Part shown: piece after piece, positions 51,876 to 61,054 of the stretch | How positions within the stretch are numbered: the first letter of the stretch is position 1 | Layout of the letters: each line of letters begins with the position of its first letter | Assembly (NCBI GenBank): GCA_018268675.1 | Contig: JAFDWB010000084.1 | Span: 186,001 to 250,000, forward strand | Length of the DNA stretch: 64,000 nt | Reading direction: 5' to 3' | Origin: Actinomycetota bacterium | GTDB lineage: Bacteria > Actinomycetota > Thermoleophilia > Solirubrobacterales > 70-9 | Made by a program: the position numbers and the translations under genes | Notes under the pieces: model-generated | Database searches by the model: none | What the model was told of the DNA's origin: nothing | The model's input: only the letters and a program-made list of their open reading frames with translations

Positions 51876-52346
51876 CTAGAGCCCCAGCTCACCGAGGCCC
51901 GGATGGTCGGCAGGTCGTGGGCCGGGGCGGTCCCAGTGGAACCGCCGCTCCGACTCTTCGATCGCGACGTCGTTGATGCTGGCGTGCCGTTCCGACATCA
52001 GCCCTTCGCCGGTGAACTGCCAGTTCTCGTTGCCGTAGGCGCGGAACCACTGGCCCGCCTCGGAGTGCCACTCGTAGGCGAAGCGGACGGCGATGCGGTC
52101 CTCGGTGAAGGCCCAGAGCTCCTTGATCAGCCGGTAGTCGTGCTCCCGTTCCCACTTCTGGGTGAGGAAGGCCACGATCTCGTCGTGCCCGGTGATGAAC
52201 CGCGAGCGGTTGCGCCAACGACTGTCGGGCGTATAGGCCTTCGCACAGCGCTCCGGGTCGCAGGAGTTCCAGGCGTCCTCGGCGGCGCGGATCTTCTCGA
52301 TCGCGCCCTCCCGGGTGAACGGCGGCAACGGCGGTCGTGGGGTCAT
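51876..52346 (-). CDS. DUF1348 (NTF2/SnoaL-like) protein
   Basis: A 156-residue protein of the DUF1348 family, an NTF2-like fold. Its signature is [71 protein letters not shown] and GNENWQF. The pocket usually binds a small molecule and the enzyme activity, if any, is unknown. It stands alone between two tRNA-like remnants in a sparse region. Confidence 0.88.
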   Translation of the reverse strand: MTPRPPLPPFTREGAIEKIRAAEDAWNSCDPERCAKAYTPDSRWRNRSRFITGHDEIVAFLTQKWEREHDYRLIKELWAFTEDRIAVRFAYEWHSEAGQWFRAYGNENWQFTGEGLMSERHASINDVAIEESERRFHWDRPGPRPADHPGLGELGL

Positions 52347-52814
52347 CGGCGGGCTCGCTTTCGGTGGTGTCGGACGTTTGCGAGATCCTGGCGTCCTGGA
52401 TGAGCAGCTACCCCGTTTCGGAGACGGGCAGCCGCGGCTCCTCCTCGGCTGGTCAGATTCGGCCCCCCGAAAGCTCCCCGACTGGTTTCCGCCTCAGGGT
52501 GCTAGGACGTTTTGGGACACAGCCGGTGGCCCAAGGTCCTGCAATAGACAACGAGGTCCCGGTCGGCTGGAATGGCGTTGTGAAGCCAAAGACGCGTAAC
52601 GGGAGCGACGGGACTCGAACCCGCGAAAGAAACCTAGGGATTGAGATTCGGGAGTAGTCGGGAGGCTGATCGCAGACTGCGGCTAAGTCCTATTTCGACG
52701 ATTCGGCCGTCAGGTTGTTCGGACGGGTGGAATCTGCGCGGCCCAAAATGACCATGGCCATTAGCTGAAGCCTCTCCCGTCACCCCACACGCGCGGACCC
52801 ACTCAACGAAACTG
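52347..52814. other. Gene-poor region with a tRNA-like remnant and a hairpin
   Basis: No ORF here looks like a protein gene. A hairpin at 52504-52540 pairs AGGAC with GTCCT and TTGGG with CCCAA. The tRNA-like piece at 52601-52625 lies further right. Base composition is less GC-rich than in the flanking operons, which suits an old insertion point or decayed DNA. Confidence 0.5.
52601..52625 (-). other. 3' end of a tRNA gene (possible attachment-site remnant)
   Basis: On the minus strand the sequence reads as a good T-arm (GCGGG, TTCGAGT, CCCGT; all pairs formed, one G-U) followed directly by a 7-base acceptor strand CGCTCCC and G. No GGGAGCG strand occurs where the 5' end should be, and sequence past the T-arm does not look like a variable loop or anticodon arm. 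It is the 3' 25 bases of a tRNA, the piece typically copied when an element integrates. Confidence 0.5.
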
Positions 52815-53963
52815 TTATGCGGCGGGCACGCCACCGCCAGGCTTCCCGGCCGATTTGAGGAATCGTGATCCTCGCGGATGTATGGCTCCAGAGCCGCCCT
52901 TGAGCGGTTCTCCGCCGCGATCGGAGCGCACAGCGACGATCTCCGCCAACACCGAGACCGCGACCTCCTCGGGCGTCGCCGCGCCGATGTCGAGACCGCA
53001 GGGCGCGTGGATTCGGTCTAGTTCCCAGGCCTCCACCCCGCACTCACCGAGCCGCCGCGCGCGATCGGCTGTCGTCTTCCGCGAGCCGAGCGCCCCGATG
53101 TAGCCAGCCTCGGTGGCCAGCGCGCCGATCAGGGCCGGCTGGTCGAACTTCGGGTCGTGGGTGAAGACGAGCACCGCGTCGCGGGGGCCGAGGCGGATCC
53201 GCTCGAAGGCCTCTTCGGGCCAGGCGCGCACGGTCGTGGCGGCACCTTGGAAGCGCGGTGTCTCGATGAAGGGGCGCCGCGGGTCGGCGATCGTCACCTC
53301 GTAGCCGAGCTCGGAGGCCAGGCGGGCGAGGGCAGCCGAGAAATCGACGGCGCCGAAGATGAGCATCTTCGGCGGCGGCGCGAAGGAGGAGACGTGCACC
53401 GCCACCTCGGCGCCGAGCGCGGCGCCGTCGGGGCCGTAGCGACGGACCCCGGTATGGCCTTGGGCGAGCATCCCTTCGGCGTCGCGGGCGACCGAGTGGT
53501 CGAGCAGTTCGGGCCCGCCAAAGCCGCCGAGGACCGTGCGGTCGATGACCGCCAGCTTCCGGCCGGCCTGCGGGCCGTCAAGCAGGGTGGCGATCGCCAC
53601 CGGCCGCCCGGCGGCGACCGCGTCGAACGCCTCGGTCTGCTCGCCGAAGAGCTCATGGACGAAGATCTGGACGCCACCGCCGCAGGTCAGACCGACCGAA
53701 CCGGCGAGCTCGTCGGAGATCCCGTATCTGACCGTCCGGGCGGGGCCGCCGGCGAGGACGGCCTGCGCCTCGCCGACCACCGCCGTCTCGACGCAGCCGC
53801 CGGTGATCGAGCCTTCGATCGCGCCGTCGTCGGCGATCAGCATCAGGGCGCCCGCCTCGAGCGGCGCCGACCCCTCGATCTCGACCAACAACGCGGCGAC
53901 CACGCGGCGCCCGTCGCGCAGCCACTCGCTCGCGGTGGCAGCGGTGCGACGGGCCGTGGTCAT
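52815..53963 (-). CDS. XdhC/CoxF-family molybdenum hydroxylase maturation factor
   Basis: A 382-residue XdhC-type protein that binds molybdenum cofactor and aids its sulfuration and insertion into Mo hydroxylases. The N-terminal domain shows GSAPLEAGALMLIADDG, GSITGGCVE and LTCGGGVQIFV. The C-terminal Rossmann-like domain has KMLIFGAVDFSAALARLASELGYEV and ALGSRKTTADRARRL, with IGAATPEEVAVSVLAEIVA at the end. ATG 53963 is used. GTG 53993 is an alternative. It is the last gene of the minus-strand Mo-hydroxylase run, so it likely matures that enzyme. Confidence 0.9.
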   Translation of the reverse strand: MTTARRTAATASEWLRDGRRVVAALLVEIEGSAPLEAGALMLIADDGAIEGSITGGCVETAVVGEAQAVLAGGPARTVRYGISDELAGSVGLTCGGGVQIFVHELFGEQTEAFDAVAAGRPVAIATLLDGPQAGRKLAVIDRTVLGGFGGPELLDHSVARDAEGMLAQGHTGVRRYGPDGAALGAEVAVHVSSFAPPPKMLIFGAVDFSAALARLASELGYEVTIADPRRPFIETPRFQGAATTVRAWPEEAFERIRLGPRDAVLVFTHDPKFDQPALIGALATEAGYIGALGSRKTTADRARRLGECGVEAWELDRIHAPCGLDIGAATPEEVAVSVLAEIVAVRSDRGGEPLKGGSGAIHPRGSRFLKSAGKPGGGVPAA

Positions 53964-54038
53964 TTCGTCTCGCGGTGGCGCGTCACCGGTCACCCCAGAA
54001 ATGGTGCCTGATCCGCGGCGGCCGTGCGACCCATCGAA

Positions 54039-55427
54039 TCAGAGCCGGGCGGCGGAGGTCCGGCGCTGGAGCACCGATGCCCGGTAGCGTTTGCCGCGGG
54101 CGGTCCGCGGGACGATGAAGTAGTCGTAGAAGGCGACCAGTGCCACCACCCCGAACCAGACGTACGACGGCGCCGGATATTCCTTCAGCACGCCGTAGGC
54201 CATCAGGATCGAGGCGACCAACAGGGCGATCGCCAGCGCCGTGCCGAAGCGCGCCACCACCGGTCGCTCGAGTTGCTTGTTGCGGCGCATGCCAAGGAAG
54301 CAGAGGGCGACGACCGCGTAGAGCGTCACCGCCCAGGCGCTCACCAGGTGGACGATGAATTCGTACCCGGTCCAGTAGGCGCCGGCGAGTGCGAGTGCGA
54401 TCAGGAAGAGGATCGCCACCCAGGGAACCGCCCCGCGGGTCGAGTAGCGGCCGAAGACACGGGGGATCGCGCCCTGGTGGGCGTAGGTGGCGATCGTCTT
54501 CCCCATCGTCATGAAGTAGACGTTGAAGGTGGTCGCGTTGCCGATGATCACGAAGATGAAGGCGAGTACGTAGAGGAGATTTTTCCCGTACGTGACTTCG
54601 ACGAAGCTGACCGGTGGGACGGCGAATTCGAACAGTTCGCCGATCGGGAACACACCCATGATCCCGATGCCGACGACGAACTCGAGGAAGAAGAGCTGGA
54701 TCAGCCCGAGCGGCATGCCGACGTCACGCGAGCGTTTGAAGTTGTCCCAGTCGTCCACCAGGATCGCCTGCGCCTCGAGGGCGCCTGCCATCAGGGCGAT
54801 CCAGAGGCCGGCGATGGTGGCGACGCCGATTACGCCCGGGGCGCTCACCTGAGCCCAGTTTTCCGACCAGACCGAGGAGTTGAAGTGGGTCCAGATGAGG
54901 ATCCCGAGGAGGACGTTCAACACCAGCATGATGCTGACCAGCGTCGCCTGCAGCTTCGCCGTGATCTGGAACCCGGCCAGGTTGACGATCGCCAGCGGGC
55001 CGATCAGGACGAGCGGCCAGATGTGCTTGTCGACCCCCGGCGCGACACCCTGGAGAAAGGCCGTGGCGACCGCGAACTCGAGCCACATGAACGCAGCGTA
55101 GACGGGAACGAACAGTATGAAATAGGAGGTTCCGAGGGAGAACAGACCGGCCTCGCGACTCCATGACTGGATCCAGCCGGCCTCCGGGACCGCGGTGACG
55201 ATCTCGCGGTAGAGCCACCAGGCGACGAGGACGATCACCGCGGCGATGCCGAAGCCGATCAGCCCCCACATCAGGCCATAGATGCTGGCGATGTAGACGA
55301 TGAACCCCCAGGTCAGCATCGCCAGGAACTCGCCCGACCCGATCGTCGAGACGTCGAACCAGGTCAGCTTCTTCTCGCCGATCAGCTCGATGTCGTCGTG
55401 AGCCGGTGCCTCGTCGATCGTCGCCAT
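54039..55427 (-). CDS. APC-family amino acid permease-like transporter
   Basis: A 462-residue transporter with about twelve hydrophobic helices. The first helix, WFDVSTIGSGEFLAMLTWG, has the unwound GSG-type substrate site of the APC superfamily. Helix six (GLWIALMAGALEAQAILVDDWDN) also fits. It probably imports an amino acid-like or nitrogen-containing substrate for the neighbouring Mo hydroxylase. That link is inference from position. XdhC starts 75 nt downstream. Confidence 0.87.
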   Translation of the reverse strand: MATIDEAPAHDDIELIGEKKLTWFDVSTIGSGEFLAMLTWGFIVYIASIYGLMWGLIGFGIAAVIVLVAWWLYREIVTAVPEAGWIQSWSREAGLFSLGTSYFILFVPVYAAFMWLEFAVATAFLQGVAPGVDKHIWPLVLIGPLAIVNLAGFQITAKLQATLVSIMLVLNVLLGILIWTHFNSSVWSENWAQVSAPGVIGVATIAGLWIALMAGALEAQAILVDDWDNFKRSRDVGMPLGLIQLFFLEFVVGIGIMGVFPIGELFEFAVPPVSFVEVTYGKNLLYVLAFIFVIIGNATTFNVYFMTMGKTIATYAHQGAIPRVFGRYSTRGAVPWVAILFLIALALAGAYWTGYEFIVHLVSAWAVTLYAVVALCFLGMRRNKQLERPVVARFGTALAIALLVASILMAYGVLKEYPAPSYVWFGVVALVAFYDYFIVPRTARGKRYRASVLQRRTSAARL

Positions 55428-55466
55428 GCGGCCATCCTCTCCCCGTTCGGTTTTGCGGTAACCCCA

Positions 55467-55531
55467 GATCAGCTTGCTTGATCGGGCGGCCTGCCGGCTG
55501 CGGGGTTTCGCCGAAACCGGCTGCGGGTTTC
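55467..55531. repeat. Repeats and hairpins between the Mo-hydroxylase and permease genes
   Basis: GATCA-N7-TGATC at 55467-55483 is an inverted repeat. GGTTTCG-C-CGAAACC at 55504-55518 is a perfect short hairpin. CCGGCTGCGGGGTTTC at 55494 recurs almost unchanged (CCGGCTGCGGGTTTC) at 55517. These lie in the 117-bp gap and could adjust expression of the permease relative to the enzyme subunits. Confidence 0.5.
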
Positions 55532-55544
55532 CCCGGCTCGCCGA

Positions 55545-56090
55545 TCAGCCGCGCATCCGCTCGGCCGCCAGCAGCGCCGCGTCGACGATGCTCTGGTAGC
55601 CGGTGCAGCGGCAGAGGTTGCCGCGCAGCGCCTCGCGCACTTCCGCCTCGGTCGGATCGGGAACGCGGGCGAGGAACTCCTTCAGCGTCAGCAGCATCCC
55701 CGCCGTGCAGTACCCGCATTGGAGCGCGCCGCGCTCGTGGAAGGCCTGCTGGAGCGGGTGCAGGGAGCCCTCGTCGACACCGCGGGCGCTGAGCGGCACG
55801 TAGGTCCCGACCGAGCCCTCGGTGGTCGGATCCTCGATCGTCGTGGTGTCGCCCGTCGCCAGGCCCTCGACGGTCTCGACCTCGCGTCCGTCGGCCTGCG
55901 CGGCGAGCACGTTGCACGACTTCACGACCTGGCCGTCGAGGAGGACGCTGCAGCAACCGCAGCGCGCTTCGAGGCAGCCGTTGCGCGCTCCGGTCAGGCC
56001 GGCGACGTCGCGGACGAACTCGAGCAGGAGGGTGCGCTCGTCGACCTCGCCGGCGACCGGCCTGCCGTTGATCGTGATCTCAACCTTCAT
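55545..56090 (-). CDS. Molybdenum hydroxylase small [2Fe-2S] subunit (CoxS-like)
   Basis: A 181-residue iron-sulfur subunit. The plant-type cluster is held by CLEARCGCCSVLLDG, and the second cluster by QCGYCTAGM and LCRCTGYQ. It takes electrons from the molybdenum subunit to the FAD subunit. ATG 56090 overlaps the FAD-subunit gene by 11 nt, and longer frames are shadows of it. Confidence 0.94.
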   Translation of the reverse strand: MKVEITINGRPVAGEVDERTLLLEFVRDVAGLTGARNGCLEARCGCCSVLLDGQVVKSCNVLAAQADGREVETVEGLATGDTTTIEDPTTEGSVGTYVPLSARGVDEGSLHPLQQAFHERGALQCGYCTAGMLLTLKEFLARVPDPTEAEVREALRGNLCRCTGYQSIVDAALLAAERMRG

Positions 56091-56958
56091 CGCGAGCCTC
56101 CTCGAGTGCGCGGCGGACGAGCGCAGGCAGGAGGCTCCGCCGGTACTCCCTGCCGAAGCGGGCGCCACCGAGCTCCGGGACGACCTCCGCCGCGAGCCGC
56201 TCGCCGAGCTTCTCCGCCTCGACCTCGCCGATCGGCCGCCCGATCAACCAGGTCTCGCATCCGTAGGCCCGGCTCGGCCTCTTCACCGCTCCGCCGACGA
56301 CGATGCGGCAGCACTCGACCCGGCTTTCGCCGTCGACCCGGACCGCCAGGGCGACCGAGGACAAGGCGGCATCGTGGGCTCGCATCCCCTGCTTGGCGAA
56401 GCCCCACCTCCAGGACCCGGCCGGATCGGGAACGACGATCGCGCTGAGCAGCTCCCCCTGCTCGAGCGCCGTCTGCTTGACGCCGCGGAAGAACTCGTGC
56501 GCCGCGACCCGGCGCGTGCCGCTCGCCCCGGCGACCTCGAAGCCGGCGTCGACGACGGTCAGCGCGACCGGGATGTCGAACGCCGGTTCGGCCTGGCAGG
56601 CGGCCCCGCCGACGGTCGCCATCGTCCGCACCGCGCGGTCGGCGATGTTGGCGATCACCCGGGTGAGGAAGCCCGTCACCGCGGATCGCGAGGCGATCGC
56701 GGCAAACGCCTCGCCGTCGGCGATCGCCCGGTAGGTGACAGTCGGCCCGACCCGGATCTCACCGTGTCCGCCGGAGACCGCGCCGAGCGCCTCGACGCCG
56801 GCCAGGCTGACCAGCCGGGCCGGCGCCCGTTCGCGGCTCTTCAATTCGAGTAGGAGACTCTGCCCGCCCGCGATCGGCGCGGTCTCCTCGGGCCGCTCGG
56901 CGACCGCCTCCAAGGCCTCCTCGAGCCCGGCCGGGGTGAGGTATTCGAAGGGCCGCAT
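56080..56958 (-). CDS. Molybdenum hydroxylase FAD subunit (CoxM-like)
   Basis: A 292-residue FAD-binding subunit of the xanthine/CO dehydrogenase family. FAD contacts are in APIAGGQSLLLELKSRE and in ATVGGAACQAEPAFDIPVAL, where the usual TIGG loop reads TVGG. The C-terminal CoxM-type domain ends with REYRRSLLPALVRRAL. The start overlaps the stop of the large subunit gene (TGATG). The order large-FAD-small on this strand is a common operon type. Confidence 0.92.
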   Translation of the reverse strand: MRPFEYLTPAGLEEALEAVAERPEETAPIAGGQSLLLELKSRERAPARLVSLAGVEALGAVSGGHGEIRVGPTVTYRAIADGEAFAAIASRSAVTGFLTRVIANIADRAVRTMATVGGAACQAEPAFDIPVALTVVDAGFEVAGASGTRRVAAHEFFRGVKQTALEQGELLSAIVVPDPAGSWRWGFAKQGMRAHDAALSSVALAVRVDGESRVECCRIVVGGAVKRPSRAYGCETWLIGRPIGEVEAEKLGERLAAEVVPELGGARFGREYRRSLLPALVRRALEEARDEG

Positions 56959-59411
56959 CAGTCGATCAATTCGAGGTCGTCGAATTCCTCCGGTTCGGGC
57001 CACTCGGTCGGCCCGTCGTAGTCCGGCATGTCCCGCGGGTAGACGATCGGCGCGCCGCGGCGCTCGCTCTCGACCAGGGCGCGCTTGACGTCGTCGGGCA
57101 TGATCGGCAAGGAGCAGAAGCGGACGCCGGTCGCCGCCTGGAGGGCATTGGCGATCGTCGCCGCGACCGGCGCGGTGGCGCTCTCCCCGGCGCCCTTCTG
57201 GCCGCCCGGGATCACCGTCGAGGGAGCCGGGACCTCGATCGTCGGGTGCAGGGAGGGAAGGTCGGCGGCCGAGGGCGCGAAGTATTCCTTGAAGCCGGCG
57301 TTGGCGACGGCGCCGTCCTCGCCCCAGCGCACCTCCTCGCCGAAGACCATCGCGTAGCCGTGCAGGAACGCCCCCTGGTGCTGGCCCTCGACGATCAGCG
57401 GGTTGATGATCACCCCGGTGTCGTGCGCCATCACGTAGTCGAGGACCCGCCAGCGACCGGTCTCGCGGTCGACCTCGACCCGCGCCGCGTGGGCCGCGGC
57501 ACTGTAGGTGGGGCTGAGGTTGCCGGTGCCGTCGCTGCGTTCGCGCTCGGTCGGCGTGTCATAGGTGGCCTGGGCCTGGATCGGACCGGGCTCGAAGCCC
57601 TCCGGCAGCTGGTGGGTCGCGTAGGCGGCGAGCAGCACCAGGTTCTGGATGAAGAGGCCGGTGCCGGGCATGCCGACGAAGCGCACCCGGTCCTCGGCGA
57701 CCTCGAGCTCCTCCGGCGCGGTTTCGAGGATGTGCGCCGCCAGTTCGATCAGCTTGGCCCGAACCCGCTCCGCCGCCATCCTCGCCGCCGTCCCGAGGAT
57801 CGCGCCCCCGCGGCTGCCCCACGTACCGAGGCTGAAGGGACACGTCTCCGTGTCGGAGCTGGTGACGCGCACCTTCTCGACCCCGACCCCGAGGGCATCG
57901 GCGACCACCTGCGCGACCGTCGTCCCATGGCCCTGCCCGTGCGGGGAATCGCCGGAGAAGACGCTCACCGTGCCGTCGGTCTCGAGCACGATCCTGACGC
58001 TCGCCAGGTCGCTGTCGAGCGAGGGGTGACGGGCGCTCGTGTACTTCATGCAGACCGCGAAGCCGACCCCGACGTCCTCCGCCTCGCTGCGGTCGATCGC
58101 CTCGGCGGCCCGTTCCAGGCAGCGGTCGATGCTGGTGCTGTCGACCCGTTGGCCGAGCGGCGTCACGGTCGGGCAGTCGTCGCCGTGGAGGACGTTGCGG
58201 AGCCGCACCTCGACCGGGTCGAGGCCGAGCTCCGTGGCGGCCATGTCGACGAGCTGCTCCTTGGCGAAGATCGCCTCGGGAACGCCGAAGCCCCGCACCG
58301 GCCCGGCCGGGCCGGTGTTGGTGTGCACCGCGAAGCCGTCGACGTGGATGTTGGGAATCGCGTAGGGGAGCATCCCGATCTGGGTGCCGATGCGAAGGAT
58401 CTGGTTGCCCCAGGCGGAGACGCCGCCACAGGCGAAGATGACGCGCTCGCCGTAGGCGGTGATCGTCCCGTCGGCGCGCATCGCCAGCTCCGCGTAGCGC
58501 ACCTGGCGACCGCGGCCGGGCACGGTTTCGAACACCTCACGCCGGCTGAGCACACAGCGCACCGGCCGCCCGGTGCGGATCGAGGCGACCGCCGTAATCA
58601 CCTCCCAGGGGAAGACGTCGCCCTTGGAGCCGAAGCCGCCGCCGACGAAGGGGGCGACGACGCGGACCTGGGTGCGCGGGAGATGGAGCGCCTTCGAGAG
58701 CCCGTCGCGCAGCGGATGGACCATCTGGGTCGCCGAATGGAAAGTGAGCTTGCCGCTCGACGGGTTGTAGTCGGCCAGGCACGCGTGGGGCTCGAGCGCG
58801 GCCGCGCCCGAGCAGCCGGTGGTGAAGCGGGCGCGGACCACCACGTCGGCTTCGTCGCGGGCGAATTCGAAGTCGCCGACGCGGATTCTGTAGGAGGCGT
58901 CGTAGGCGTTGCCGACGCCGCCCTCGTAGTCGACGCCGTCCTGGATCACGGGAGCGTCCGGCTGCATCGCCTGCTCGGGATCGACCAACGGCTCGAGCGG
59001 CTCGTAATCGACCTCGATCGCCTCGATCGCGTCCTCGGCCTGCCATTTCGTCTCGGCCACGGCGACCGCGACCTCCTGGCCCTGGTACACGGCCTTGTCG
59101 CGGGCGAAGGCGATGCGGTCGCCGGTGAGGATGTCCTGGGTCAGGTCTCCCCACGGCTCGACGCTGCGCTCGACGTCGGCGCCGCAGAAGACGTCGACGA
59201 CCCCCGGCAGCCGGCGCGCGGGCTCGAGATCGATGCGCCTGATCCGCGCGTGGGCGTGAGGGCTGCGCAGGATGCGGGCGTGCAGCAGCCCGGCCGGCCG
59301 CATGTCGTCGACGAAGACCGCGGTCCCGGTCAGCAGCGCCAGGTCCTCGCGCCGAGGCAGCGAGCGGCCGATCAGGCTCTCGCCGGTTGCGCGATCGGCG
59401 GCGACGCTCAA
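56958..59411 (-). CDS. Molybdenum hydroxylase large subunit (xanthine/CO dehydrogenase-like)
   Basis: An 817-residue catalytic subunit that binds molybdopterin. The first domain is LPRREDLALLTGTAVFVDDM, cofactor-contact regions include VVAPFVGGGFGSKGDVFPWE and SPHGQGHGTTVAQVVADALG, and the active-site glutamate is in GGQKGAGES. The active-site loop reads GPVRGFGVPE, not the AYXCSFR loop of form I CO dehydrogenase, so it is a different hydroxylase with unknown substrate. TTG 59411 is chosen next to the stop of the SCP2-like gene. A start at 59471 would overlap that gene by 59 nt. Confidence 0.88.
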   Translation of the reverse strand: MSVAADRATGESLIGRSLPRREDLALLTGTAVFVDDMRPAGLLHARILRSPHAHARIRRIDLEPARRLPGVVDVFCGADVERSVEPWGDLTQDILTGDRIAFARDKAVYQGQEVAVAVAETKWQAEDAIEAIEVDYEPLEPLVDPEQAMQPDAPVIQDGVDYEGGVGNAYDASYRIRVGDFEFARDEADVVVRARFTTGCSGAAALEPHACLADYNPSSGKLTFHSATQMVHPLRDGLSKALHLPRTQVRVVAPFVGGGFGSKGDVFPWEVITAVASIRTGRPVRCVLSRREVFETVPGRGRQVRYAELAMRADGTITAYGERVIFACGGVSAWGNQILRIGTQIGMLPYAIPNIHVDGFAVHTNTGPAGPVRGFGVPEAIFAKEQLVDMAATELGLDPVEVRLRNVLHGDDCPTVTPLGQRVDSTSIDRCLERAAEAIDRSEAEDVGVGFAVCMKYTSARHPSLDSDLASVRIVLETDGTVSVFSGDSPHGQGHGTTVAQVVADALGVGVEKVRVTSSDTETCPFSLGTWGSRGGAILGTAARMAAERVRAKLIELAAHILETAPEELEVAEDRVRFVGMPGTGLFIQNLVLLAAYATHQLPEGFEPGPIQAQATYDTPTERERSDGTGNLSPTYSAAAHAARVEVDRETGRWRVLDYVMAHDTGVIINPLIVEGQHQGAFLHGYAMVFGEEVRWGEDGAVANAGFKEYFAPSAADLPSLHPTIEVPAPSTVIPGGQKGAGESATAPVAATIANALQAATGVRFCSLPIMPDDVKRALVESERRGAPIVYPRDMPDYDGPTEWPEPEEFDDLELID

Positions 59412-59412
59412 C

Positions 59413-59829
59413 TCACCAGGTGAGGTATGAGATTGCCGCGAGCATCCGGCGCCGCTCGGTCTCGTTGCCACGAATCTTGATCCGCCCGGCGATCGCCTCG
59501 ATCGCGGCGGTCGTCTCCTCGAAGTAGATCTTCTCCTGCGTCCCGGCGGCCATCACGACCAGGATCCGCGCCTGGGCCGGCTTGCCGTGCTCGATGCTCA
59601 CGACCCGGCCCTCGTCGATCATCACGGTGAAGTCGGCGCCCAGGTCGGGCACGCGGACCACCACCGGCCAGTCGCGCCACTTGGCCAGGGTCTTCAGCAC
59701 CGACTCGTTGACGTTCCACTTTTCCTCGTAGTAGCCGGACAGCAGCGCCAACATGTACTCGGGCGACATCTCGTCCGCCTTCTGCAGCCGACCGTTCTCG
59801 TCTTTTGCAAATTCGCTCACGGTGGTCAT
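59413..59829 (-). CDS. SCP2 sterol-transfer-like protein
   Basis: A 138-residue protein. The C-terminal two thirds, from VPDLGADFTVMIDEGRVVSIE to MAAGTQEKIYFEETTAAIEAI and GRIKIRGNETERRRMLAAI, fit the SCP2 lipid-carrier fold. A short helical N-terminus (MLALLSGYYEEKWNVNESVLKTLAKW) precedes it. It may hold a hydrophobic substrate for the hydroxylase encoded by the next, overlapping gene. ATG 59829 has GGGAGAGA nearby. The 103 bp upstream could contain a promoter. Confidence 0.8.
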   Translation of the reverse strand: MTTVSEFAKDENGRLQKADEMSPEYMLALLSGYYEEKWNVNESVLKTLAKWRDWPVVVRVPDLGADFTVMIDEGRVVSIEHGKPAQARILVVMAAGTQEKIYFEETTAAIEAIAGRIKIRGNETERRRMLAAISYLTW

Positions 59830-59932
59830 CTCTCTCCCATCCCCAGGCTCATCTAAGCACTGGAAGGGGCGCCCGAAAAACGGACTTCCCCCTTGGTCTT
59901 GGCGGGTTTTCCCGACTCCGACCGAAGTCGGT

Positions 59933-61054
59933 TCAATCGTATTCCACGGCCCGGGGGCGCTCCGCCGACGGCGAGCCTTCCATCGCCGCCAGGACCGCCG
60001 CGGTCCGCACCGCGTCCGCCACCGGCGCGATCCCGGCCTCGCCGGCCACAGCCCGGCACAGCTCATGCGCGCCGAGGACCTTGAGGTCGTCGTATCCCAT
60101 CGGTAGGCCCGGCGCGGGCTGGAAGGCGGCGTAGCCGGGAAAGGAGCCGTCCGCGTGCCGCCGCGTCCACCCGCTCGGGGCCGCGGACGGCCTGCCGGCG
60201 ACGCGCAGCTCGTTGAGGCGATCGAAGCGCCAGGAGAGGGCCCCGTCGCTGCCGGTCAGCTCGATCGAGATCTCCGAACGCCTGCCCGGGGCGACCCGGC
60301 TCGCTTCCAGCTGCCCGGTCGCGCCACCGGCGAAGCGGGCGACGGCGACTACCTGATCCTCGTTCTCGACCGGGATCATGCGGCCCGGGTCGTCGGGCGC
60401 CGGCCGCTCCGGGACGACGGTTGTGCAGGTCGCTCCGACGGCGACGATCTCCCCGACCAGGAACCGCGACAGGTCGACCAGATGGGCCATCAGGTCGCCG
60501 AGGGCACCCGAGCCGGCCAGGTCCCGTCGGAAGCGCCAGCCGTGCGGCGCGGCCGGATCGGCGGCGTAATCGGTGAGGAAGGCGGCGCGGACCGAGTGGA
60601 TCTCGCCGAGCTCGCCGGCGGCGACGATCTCCCGCGCGCGGCGGATGCAGGGAGCGAAGCGGAGGTCGAAGCCGACCACCGTCGCCACCCCCGCGGCAGC
60701 CACGGCCGCGGCGATCGCCCTGGCGTCGGCGAGGTCGCGACCGGCCGGCTTCTCGAGCCATATGTGCCTGCCCGCCGTCGCCGCGGCGACGGCGACCTCG
60801 CGATGGAGCCAGTTCGGCGTCGCGATGCTGACCGCGTCGACACGCTGGTCGGCGATCACCTCCTGCCAGGCCTCGACCGCTCGCCGGTAGCCGAGCGCCG
60901 AGGCCGCCGCGCGGAGGTCGGGGTCGACCTCGGCGACGACCTCGAGCCGGGGAACCGGCGCTTCGGGAAAGTGATGGGGAAGCCGTTGGTAGGCCTCGGT
61001 ATGGCGCCTGCCCATCCAGCCGAAGCCGACCAGGCCGATCGCGAGCTCGGTCAT
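59933..61054 (-). CDS. Gfo/Idh/MocA-family oxidoreductase
   Basis: A 373-residue NAD(P)-dependent dehydrogenase. The Rossmann motif is GLVGFGWMGRRHTEAY, the catalytic lysine is in IWLEKPAG, and the C-terminal substrate domain includes GWRFRRDLAGSGALGDLMAHLVDL. Family members act on sugars, inositols and related polyols. The start overlaps the SDR stop (ATGA). It could oxidise a hydroxylated or sugar-linked intermediate in the same pathway, which is not provable here. Confidence 0.92.
   Translation of the reverse strand: MTELAIGLVGFGWMGRRHTEAYQRLPHHFPEAPVPRLEVVAEVDPDLRAAASALGYRRAVEAWQEVIADQRVDAVSIATPNWLHREVAVAAATAGRHIWLEKPAGRDLADARAIAAAVAAAGVATVVGFDLRFAPCIRRAREIVAAGELGEIHSVRAAFLTDYAADPAAPHGWRFRRDLAGSGALGDLMAHLVDLSRFLVGEIVAVGATCTTVVPERPAPDDPGRMIPVENEDQVVAVARFAGGATGQLEASRVAPGRRSEISIELTGSDGALSWRFDRLNELRVAGRPSAAPSGWTRRHADGSFPGYAAFQPAPGLPMGYDDLKVLGAHELCRAVAGEAGIAPVADAVRTAAVLAAMEGSPSAERPRAVEYD

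Noticed and set aside
56958-59411. Aerobic CO dehydrogenase large subunit
   Set aside because: The AYXCSFR active-site loop of form I CoxL is missing. The corresponding region reads GPVRGFGVPE.
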